Shown in pieces: positions 58,371-64,000 of a DNA stretch of 64,000 bases. The number at the start of each line of letters is the position of its first letter. Position 1 is the stretch's first letter. Where the stretch lies: NCBI RefSeq assembly GCF_014851685.1, contig NZ_JACVAC010000001.1:682001-746000 (forward strand). The letters run 5' to 3'. The position numbers were made by a program, and so were the translations under genes. Origin of the DNA: Pseudomonas sp. PDM05 (GTDB lineage: Bacteria > Pseudomonadota > Gammaproteobacteria > Pseudomonadales > Pseudomonadaceae). Below the pieces are notes generated by a model. The model was not told the DNA's origin. It was given only the letters and a program-made list of their open reading frames with translations, and did not search any database.

Positions 58371-58400
58371 AGCCCGTCTCGCAGGAGACGGGCTTTTTTT
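58371..58400. terminator. Bidirectional terminator between ppnP and the MOSC gene
   Basis: A perfect 10-bp stem AGCCCGTCTC/GAGACGGGCT (58371-58380 with 58385-58394, 4-nt loop) is flanked by an A-run (58364-58371) and a T-run (58394-58400). It works for both convergent genes. The MOSC stop codon (58401-58399) lies in the plus-strand T-run. Confidence 0.95.
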
Positions 58401-59205
58401 ATTCCAGGATCGTTACCGGCATCCCGACGGCCAGTTGGCCGATGCCATCGTTGACCAGGTTCTGCCCGAAGATCGCGCCGTTCTCGGTCTTGCGATAGGT
58501 CTCCAGGGTGGCGAAGGGTTCACGGTCGGCGCTGCGCTCGCCGGTCTGCGGGTCGATGGTGGTGAGGATGCAACGTGAGCAGGGCTTGACCGCACGAAAC
58601 TCCACATCGCCGATGCGCAGGCGTTTCCAACCGTCTTCGGCAAAGGCCGCGCTGCCTTCGATCACCAGGTTGGGGCGAAAACGCAGCATTTCCATGGGAC
58701 GGCCGATGCGTTGCGACAGGTCGTCCAGGGACGCCTGGCCGATCACCAGCAACGGGTAACCATCGGCGAACGCGACCTGGTCATCGTCCTTGCCGTAACC
58801 CGCTTCGGTGGTGCGGGCGCGTTCCAGGGGGATCTGTACCAGGCGTGTGGGCTTGCCGATAAAACGGCTGACCCAGGCCGCCGCGGCATCACCCGCATCC
58901 GGCACGCGCAGGGTGTCGCGCCAGATGGTCACGCCGCGCAACTCGGCGTCGCTGCCGGGCAGCGTCACGTCCAGCGCGGGGTGGCCGGGTGAGCTGAGGG
59001 TCAGGCCACCGGCGCTGTTCCACAGAGCCGACAGCTGGCTCATCTTCGCCACCGCCCGCTGGGTGAGGAAACGCCCGCTGGCCTCGTCCACCAGCATCCA
59101 GCGTCGGTCGCCGTCCAGCCCGAGTTTATCCAGGCCGATCTGTTGCAAGACCTCGGCCTTGCCGGACTTCAAGGGGTAACGGTACAACGCGCTGAGACGA
59201 AGCAT
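58399..59205 (-). CDS. MOSC-domain protein, YcbX-like
   Basis: A 268-residue protein with an N-terminal MOSC beta-barrel domain (LSALYRYPLKSGKAEVLQQIGLDKLGLDGDRRWMLVD) and a C-terminal MOSC domain (about 130-268) holding the molybdenum-cofactor Cys in VKPCSRCILTTIDPQTGE. E. coli YcbX, which detoxifies N-hydroxylated bases, has an added ferredoxin domain that is missing here. The exact role is unknown. Confidence 0.88.
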   Translation of the reverse strand: MLRLSALYRYPLKSGKAEVLQQIGLDKLGLDGDRRWMLVDEASGRFLTQRAVAKMSQLSALWNSAGGLTLSSPGHPALDVTLPGSDAELRGVTIWRDTLRVPDAGDAAAAWVSRFIGKPTRLVQIPLERARTTEAGYGKDDDQVAFADGYPLLVIGQASLDDLSQRIGRPMEMLRFRPNLVIEGSAAFAEDGWKRLRIGDVEFRAVKPCSRCILTTIDPQTGERSADREPFATLETYRKTENGAIFGQNLVNDGIGQLAVGMPVTILE

Positions 59206-59309
59206 GGGCCTGCGTTCCTTGGGACGAAAGCCACTACCCTATCCCAATCCCCACCTCCTGGCACCTTGTGCTGAACCTGTGGCGACAGAGCTTGCGCCCT
59301 CGCCTCAGG

Positions 59310-60245
59310 TCAAACGGGCGCTTCGTCCAGCATCAGGCGCTGACGCACGACGTCCACCAACTTGTCGGGCTGGAATTTGGACAGGAAGTTGTCGCAGCCG
59401 ACCTTCTTCACCATCGATTCGTTGAAACTGCCCGACAGTGAGGTGTGCAACACCACGTAAAGACTGCGCAGACGTGGGTCATTGCGGATCTCGGTGGTGA
59501 GGCGATAACCGTCCATCTCGGGCATTTCAGCGTCGGTGAAGATCATCAGCAGCTTGTCGGTCATCACATGGCCGGCGTCGGCCCAGGCCTTGAGCATGTT
59601 CAACGCCTTGAGGCCGTCACTGGCGATGTGCATCTTCACACCCAGTTGGCCGAGGGTATCGCGCAGTTGCGACAGGGCCACGTTGGAGTCATCCACCAGC
59701 AGCACTTCGCGGCCACGTGCACGCTCCAGCACCGGGTCTTCGAGTTTTTCCCGCGAGACCTTGGCGTTGTACGGCACGATTTCGGCCAGGACTTTTTCCA
59801 CGTCGATGATTTCCACCAACTGGTCGTCAACCTTGCTGATGGCCGTGAGGTAATGCTGGCGCCCGGCGCTGGTCGGCGGTGGCAGGATGGCTTCCCAGTT
59901 CATGTTGACGATGCGGTCCACGCCGCCCACCAGGAACGCCTGCACCGAGCGGTTGTACTCGGTGACAATGATGGTGCTGTTCGGACCCGGCACCAATGGA
60001 CGCATGCCGATGGCCTGGGACAGGTCGATCACCGGCAACGTCTGGCCGCGCAGGTTGACCACGCCGCAGACAAACGGATGGCGCTGGGGCATCAGGGTCA
60101 ACTTGGGCAATTGCAGGACTTCCTGCACCTTGAACACGTTGATTGCGAACAGTTGCCGCCCGGCCAGGCGAAACATGAGGATCTCCAGACGATTCTCACC
60201 GACCAGTTGCGTACGTTGATCTACCGTGTCGAGAATGCCGGCCAT
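59310..60245 (-). CDS. cheV: Chemotaxis coupling protein CheV
   Basis: A 311-residue protein with a CheW-like domain (residues about 15-165, LEILMFRLAGRQLFAINVFKVQEVL and CGVVNLRGQTLPVIDLSQAIG) and a receiver domain (about 178-305) with the acceptor Asp in IFTDAEMPEMDGY and the Lys in FLSKFQPDKL. It links chemoreceptors to CheA and can be phosphorylated. It stands apart from other che genes, with its promoter in the structured 60246-60793 region. Confidence 0.95.
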   Translation of the reverse strand: MAGILDTVDQRTQLVGENRLEILMFRLAGRQLFAINVFKVQEVLQLPKLTLMPQRHPFVCGVVNLRGQTLPVIDLSQAIGMRPLVPGPNSTIIVTEYNRSVQAFLVGGVDRIVNMNWEAILPPPTSAGRQHYLTAISKVDDQLVEIIDVEKVLAEIVPYNAKVSREKLEDPVLERARGREVLLVDDSNVALSQLRDTLGQLGVKMHIASDGLKALNMLKAWADAGHVMTDKLLMIFTDAEMPEMDGYRLTTEIRNDPRLRSLYVVLHTSLSGSFNESMVKKVGCDNFLSKFQPDKLVDVVRQRLMLDEAPV

Positions 60246-60347
60246 TAAAAGCTCCTGATGCGCTAAGGGTTTGTGTAGCTCACTTATGGCTGTTTATCGG
60301 CGGCGACCGCCAGATCTTGACCCCGTTAAAATGCCACGTAATTTAAT

Positions 60348-60366
60348 TGATGTCACACTGACATCA
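60348..60366. promoter_or_regulatory. 19-bp perfect inverted repeat upstream of cheV
   Basis: TGATGTCA-CAC-TGACATCA. It overlaps the expected start site of the plus-strand promoter at 60318-60345 and lies about 110 bp upstream of cheV. It may be an operator or the first hairpin of a transcript. Confidence 0.6.
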
Positions 60367-60652
60367 TGCTTTACTGGCCTGACGCTTCATATGGCAATTT
60401 TGCGACCCGCGGCGACACTCAAACCGACGCAAGGTTCCGTCATATAAGGGATTCCCCTATACGCAATCAGGCCCAACCTGATATTCGCAATATCTAATAG
60501 CCATTAATGTGACGCCATTCTCACTTGCATGAATGGAGTCAGGCTTTTGTTTGCTATGCCAAGCCCCCCGCCCACGGGTCTTCCAGACATTTACATGCTG
60601 GCAACCAAAGCCGCGCAAACGCCGCCAATGATGTGGGCAATGCGCGGTTTTT
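60350..60652 (+). ncRNA. Candidate structured small RNA
   Basis: Between a sigma-70-like promoter (60318-60345) and a terminator lie hairpins in a row: the 19-bp palindrome, AGGG-ATTC-CCCT (about 60457-60468), ATCAGG-CCCAA-CCTGAT (60466-60482), which overlaps it and so may form alternatively, and ATATT-CGC-AATAT (60481-60493). GGA triplets occur in AAGGGATTC and ATGGAGTC. No known Pseudomonas small RNA was recognised, and there is no coding frame. The transcript is inferred, and the 5' end is uncertain. Confidence 0.35.
60608..60652 (+). terminator. Rho-independent terminator in the cheV upstream region
   Basis: CCGCGCA (60611-60617) pairs with TGCGCGG (60641-60647), extended by AAAG/TTTT wobble pairs, and five Ts follow (60648-60652). 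No annotated gene ends here on the plus strand, so it must end an unannotated transcript or be an attenuator for the next gene. Confidence 0.7.
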
Positions 60653-60793
60653 GTGTGCATTCAAATAAACGTCCTACTAAAAGTTCAGACGCCCCCTACA
60701 GACCCAAGTCATATTTCAGCGCTAGTTTTACGCCATTCACCCGATGCGGCATCTCATCGCCCGACCTTACGACCTTACGTTGTGGAGACTTGC

Positions 60794-61243
60794 ATGATGA
60801 ATAGCGCAAACGAATGGCAAACCGCACTTCCAGAGTTTCTGCTCGAAGCGGAAACACTGCTGGCCAAGTCGGAAGAATGCCTGAGCCACCTGCATCTGAT
60901 CCGCAACGACAGCGATGCGATCGACTGCATGAAACTCAGCCTCACCAAACTAGCCGAAAAGGCCGATAGCCTGGCCCTGCAGGCCATCAGCGAATTCTCG
61001 CGGCACATCCAGTACCTGATCGCCAACGCCGTCAACCCGCTGCAACTGCATGATCAGGCCCTGGATGCGTTGCATGCCTGCCTGACGTTGTTGGCCTGGC
61101 AACTGGAGCTGATCGACACGCGTACCGGCGAACTGGGCCTGGACGAAAGCGAACAAACCACTTTGATTGCGACGGTGGCCTTGCAGATCCCGCAGAAAAA
61201 CTTCGGCCATAAACCACAGCAGCGCCTGCATCACGCGTCATGA
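60794..61243 (+). CDS. Hypothetical helical protein, Hpt-like without phospho-His motif
   Basis: A 149-residue protein starting MMNSANEWQTALPEFLLEAETLLAKSEECLSHL, with GGAG six bases before the ATG. It looks all-helical. The segment SLTKLAEKADSLALQAISEFSRHIQYLI has the spacing of the Hpt core of CheA-type proteins, but the HTLKG phosphorylation motif is replaced by SLTKLAEKAD, so it may be a degenerate Hpt domain. The next genes are a NarL-type kinase and regulator, and cheV is on the other side. I do not recognise the family; the Hpt idea is inference. Confidence 0.6.
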   Translation: MMNSANEWQTALPEFLLEAETLLAKSEECLSHLHLIRNDSDAIDCMKLSLTKLAEKADSLALQAISEFSRHIQYLIANAVNPLQLHDQALDALHACLTLLAWQLELIDTRTGELGLDESEQTTLIATVALQIPQKNFGHKPQQRLHHAS

Positions 61244-61352
61244 CTGCATGCTGATTGGGTAAAGTTGTCGCTTTTAATCAATGACTTATCCAAAAACGAC
61301 AACATTAACTAATACGCGACGTGCACTTATATCCCGGCAAAATAACGCCGGT

Positions 61353-61370
61353 TATAAGCACACGCTTATA
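61353..61370. promoter_or_regulatory. Inverted repeat upstream of the two-component pair
   Basis: TATAAGC-ACAC-GCTTATA, a perfect 7-4-7 repeat about 130 bp upstream of the kinase ATG at 61502. It may be an operator. A second repeat, GTTGTCG/CGACAAC (61264-61270 with 61297-61303), lies closer to the end of the Hpt-like gene and may end its transcript. Confidence 0.45.
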
Positions 61371-61501
61371 CAGCGCGAGCGGCGATATATAACCTTCGTT
61401 GCTAAAGTGACGTTTGGCGACCAACGGTAATCAAAGTGTTACCATGCAGCCCTCGAAGTGACTCAACTTCATGATGCATAAAAACTGAAAAAGCATCCGC
61501 T

Positions 61502-62395
61502 ATGTACGCCAGCCTCAAGTCACTCCTCGCCAAATCCATTTCCCGCAGTCAGGCACGCCGCATCATTCTCGCGTTGTGCCTGTGTTCGCTGCTGATCAGC
61601 CTCTGGGCCTACAGCCGCTCTGCGCCGGTGCCGCTGGCGCTGCTCCTGCTCAACCTGAGCACCTTGAGCATCGTTGCCCTGCAACAGTGGTCCTCGCGTA
61701 AATCCATCAAGTTCCAACCCCAGGAACTGGCGGACCGCCTGCTGCAAGTCCAGGAAAACGAACGCCACCGCCTCAGCCGTGAACTGCACGACGACATCGG
61801 CCAACTGCTGACCGCCGCCAAGCTGCAAAGCGAATGGCTGCAACGGCGCATGCCCCAAGAGCTGCAAGACCAATGCACGGTGCTGTGCAACACCCTGAGT
61901 GAAACCCTGGCGAAAGTGCGCGATGTGTCCGCCATCCTCAACCCGCGCCAGCTGGCGAGCCTGGGCCTGGAAGCGAGCCTGCGCGCGCACCTGCTCAAGA
62001 CCCTGGAAAACACCCCCATCCACTGGAGCCTGGAGTGCCAGCAACGGCTCACCGGCATCCCCGAAGAAATGGCCGTGGCCGCGTTTCGCATCACCCAGGA
62101 AGCGGTGACCAACATGTTGCGCCACGCCCAGGCGCGCAACCTGCGGGTGCGCCTGCAACGCTTGCCGGAAGGCCTGTCGCTGAGCATCTGCGATGATGGC
62201 CAGGGTTTTTCGCCCGCCTCCAACCCCGGCCTGGAAGGGCAACGGGGCATGGCCGGGATGGCCGAGCGCATCGATCAACTGGGGGGCACCTTGGCGGTGC
62301 TCAGCCAGCCAGGCTGCGGCACGCGGATCGACGCCCTTTTCCCCTGGGCACCCCGCGCCCTCGAACGGGCCAGCGCGCCTAAGGTGCTAGAGTGA
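61502..62395 (+). CDS. NarL-type sensor histidine kinase (HisKA_3)
   Basis: A 297-residue kinase with two N-terminal membrane helices (about 20-36 and 42-62) and almost no periplasmic part, so the signal is probably sensed in the membrane or cytoplasm. The dimerisation domain RLSRELHDDIGQLLTAAKLQ has His96. The ATPase domain shows ITQEAVTNMLRHAQA and DDGQGFSPASNPGLEGQRGMAGM. Its stop overlaps the regulator start (GTGA). The signal is unknown. Confidence 0.9.
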   Translation: MYASLKSLLAKSISRSQARRIILALCLCSLLISLWAYSRSAPVPLALLLLNLSTLSIVALQQWSSRKSIKFQPQELADRLLQVQENERHRLSRELHDDIGQLLTAAKLQSEWLQRRMPQELQDQCTVLCNTLSETLAKVRDVSAILNPRQLASLGLEASLRAHLLKTLENTPIHWSLECQQRLTGIPEEMAVAAFRITQEAVTNMLRHAQARNLRVRLQRLPEGLSLSICDDGQGFSPASNPGLEGQRGMAGMAERIDQLGGTLAVLSQPGCGTRIDALFPWAPRALERASAPKVLE

Positions 62396-63051
62396 CGTGC
62401 AATTTACTGCTGGTGGATGATCACGCGCTGATCCGCGCTGGCGTGCGCGCGCTGATCATGGATATACCCGGCTATGCGGTGGTCGGCGAGGCTGGCGACG
62501 GCGCGCAGTTGCTGGCGCAGTTCGACGCGCTGCAACCGGACATCGTGCTGCTCGACCTGTCGATGAAGCACATGGGCGGCCTGGACGCGTTGCAGCAGCT
62601 CAAGCGCGCCCATCCCAAGTGCAAGGTGTTGATCCTGTCGATGCACACCGACCCGGAGCTGATCATGCGCGCCCTGGAGTCTGGCGCCCACGGCTACCTG
62701 CTCAAGGACACCAGCGCCAGCGAGCTGGAACACGCCCTGCTGGCGCTGCGCAACAACGAACGCTACCTGAGCCCGGCAATTGCCCATACGGTGATCAACC
62801 AGGCGCTGGTGCGCAGCCAGGCGCCCGCCGCGGCCATCGCCCACAGTCATAACCTCACGGCGCGTCAGTTGGAGATTTTGCGTTTGATCGTGCGCGGCAA
62901 GTCCACCCGGGAGATCGCCCACGGCCTGGGATTGAGCATCAAGACCGTGGAGGCGCACCGTTCGCAGATCATGAAGCGCCTGCAGATTTTCGACGTGGCG
63001 GGCCTGGTGTTATTCGCGGTGCGCGAGCAAATCATCAGCCTCGACGACTAG
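62392..63051 (+). CDS. NarL/FixJ-family response regulator
   Basis: A 219-residue regulator with a receiver domain (VDDHALIRAGVRALI, acceptor Asp55 in LLDLSMKHMGG, Lys in YLLKDTSASELEHAL) and a LuxR-type helix-turn-helix (LTARQLEILRLIVRGKSTREIAHGLGLSIKTVEAHRSQIMKRL, about 150-195). It begins with GTG inside the kinase stop. Its last 42 bp overlap yegS on the other strand. Confidence 0.92.
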   Translation: MTCNLLLVDDHALIRAGVRALIMDIPGYAVVGEAGDGAQLLAQFDALQPDIVLLDLSMKHMGGLDALQQLKRAHPKCKVLILSMHTDPELIMRALESGAHGYLLKDTSASELEHALLALRNNERYLSPAIAHTVINQALVRSQAPAAAIAHSHNLTARQLEILRLIVRGKSTREIAHGLGLSIKTVEAHRSQIMKRLQIFDVAGLVLFAVREQIISLDD

Positions 63052-63927
63052 CGGCGAACCCACCGGCAGGTGCACGCGCAAGGCCTTGGGCAGTGCACTG
63101 AAACGCAAGTCGTCGCCCTTGAGCGGCTCGCCGTCGAGGTTGATATACAACCCGTCGGCCACCTTGATCTCGACCCACGGCAACCGCGCCCGTACGAAGA
63201 TATTGTCCAGACCGCCGTCGGTCATCAGGGTCAGCAACGTGCCGACCACTTCCTGGGGTGCCGGCAGGATGCTGATGTCGAGCAGCCCATCGTCGGCCAT
63301 TGCCCCCGGGCACAGTACATGCCCACCGCCCGCCTGGCGACCGTTGCCGATGCCCAGCGCGAGCAGGTCGCCCTTCCAGTGGAAGCCCGGCCCTTCCAGT
63401 TCGCCATAGGCCGCCTTCAGCTCGCTGAAGCGCGTCAGCCCGGTGAACAGATAGGCGGCGCCGCCCAGCACTTTTTTCAAGTCTTCGGAGGTGTTGGCGG
63501 TGACCTGGCTGCCGAAGCCGCCGGTGGCCATGTTCAGGAAGATCTGTTCGCCGGCCTGGCCGAGGTCGATGGCCTTGGGCGGCACGTCCAACAGGGCCAG
63601 GGCCTCGGCTGGCGCCAGCGGCACACCGGCGGCGCGGGCGAAGTCATTGGCGGTACCCAGGGGCATCAGCACCAGGCTCGCGTCGGTCTTGGCCTGGGCC
63701 ATGGCTTCGGCGACATCGCGCAAGGTGCCGTCACCGCCGCCGGCGATCAGGTGGGTGTAGCCCGCGTCCAGCGCCTCATGCACCAGGCGCCTGGCGTCGC
63801 CGCCCTCCCACGTGACGCGCACCGCCAACTCCCAGCCCTGCTCACGCCGAGCCAGCACCGCGGCGCGCACGTCCTCGTTGAGGGCTTGCTTGCCGTGAAG
63901 GATCAACAGTGCCTTGGGGCTGGTCAT
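63010..63927 (-). CDS. yegS: Lipid kinase YegS
   Basis: A 305-residue diacylglycerol-kinase-type enzyme. The nucleotide site is AGGGDGTLRDVAEAM, followed by PLGTANDFARAAGVP; NMATGGFGSQV and GDDLRFSALPKALRVHLP are conserved. It acts at the membrane on lipids such as phosphatidylglycerol in the known family. It is convergent with, and overlaps, the NarL-type regulator by 42 bp. Confidence 0.93.
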   Translation of the reverse strand: MTSPKALLILHGKQALNEDVRAAVLARREQGWELAVRVTWEGGDARRLVHEALDAGYTHLIAGGGDGTLRDVAEAMAQAKTDASLVLMPLGTANDFARAAGVPLAPAEALALLDVPPKAIDLGQAGEQIFLNMATGGFGSQVTANTSEDLKKVLGGAAYLFTGLTRFSELKAAYGELEGPGFHWKGDLLALGIGNGRQAGGGHVLCPGAMADDGLLDISILPAPQEVVGTLLTLMTDGGLDNIFVRARLPWVEIKVADGLYINLDGEPLKGDDLRFSALPKALRVHLPVGSPLVVEADDLLAHRE

Positions 63928-64000
63928 AGCGGGCTTACTCCTGGATTCAAAGGTGCATGAAGGATGTGGACCTTTGGCAACCGGAAAAAAGCCATCGGCG

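Larger units (their letters stand above)
60246..60793. other. 548-bp gene-free region with promoter, hairpins and terminator
   Basis: This divergent region between cheV and the Hpt-like gene holds no supported ORF. On the plus strand it shows TTGACC-N16-TAATTT (60318 to about 60345), a 19-bp palindrome, three smaller hairpins and a terminator, listed separately, then about 140 bp of leader before 60794. Confidence 0.6.

Overview
The window is a chromosomal segment of a fluorescent Pseudomonas, most likely of the P. fluorescens group. The reasons are GC-rich coding, pyoverdine siderophore genes (pvdS, pvdG, pvdL, pvdH and the MbtH-like gene), Pseudomonas-type REP/REPIN repeats at eight places, a TTG-started minD, and an acyclic-terpene (atu) cluster.

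Layout. Positions 1-4395 (-) hold the first 1465 codons of a very large dermonecrotic-toxin-like protein that runs off the left edge. Positions 4.5-12.3 kb form a purine and urate catabolic block: uraH (-), then puuE, uraD, alc, allA, puuD, an NCS2 urate/xanthine permease and a Tsx-type outer-membrane channel (+). Sites in this block suggest RpoN control and a GntR-like regulator. Positions 12.4-21.5 kb are housekeeping: a patatin phospholipase and an LpxL-type acyltransferase (-), then minCDE, rluA, apeB, a 58-residue membrane protein and a YbiO-type mechanosensitive channel (+).

Positions 21.6-47.3 kb hold the pyoverdine genes in two blocks. mbtH-pvdH lie at 21.7-23.4 kb and pvdL-pvdG-pvdS at 32.7-47.3 kb. 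Three PvdS-type iron-starvation boxes and a Fur-controlled pvdS promoter tie them together. Between the blocks are an amidase, a copper/disulfide module (dsbS-dsbR divergent from dsbD-dsbE-dsbG) and an unrecognised 901-residue protein built as three A-B repeat pairs plus a C-terminal domain. That gene is lower in GC and is preceded by a 17-bp inverted repeat and an 18-bp lux-box-like palindrome.

Positions 47.5-57.4 kb hold a periplasmic binding protein, then atuR divergent from atuABCDEF for citronellol/geraniol degradation. Positions 57.4-64 kb hold an exonuclease, ppnP, a MOSC protein, cheV, a structured intergenic region that may encode a small RNA, an Hpt-like protein, a NarL-type two-component pair and yegS.

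How the genes work together. The purine block would take urate to glyoxylate with release of nitrogen. PvdS, switched on by iron starvation through Fur, would drive the three iron-starvation promoters for chromophore-peptide synthesis. DsbRS probably drives its own operon and dsbDEG through matching direct repeats. AtuR probably represses both atu directions through a mirrored operator pair. All functional calls come from reading motifs and remembered families; no database search was run.
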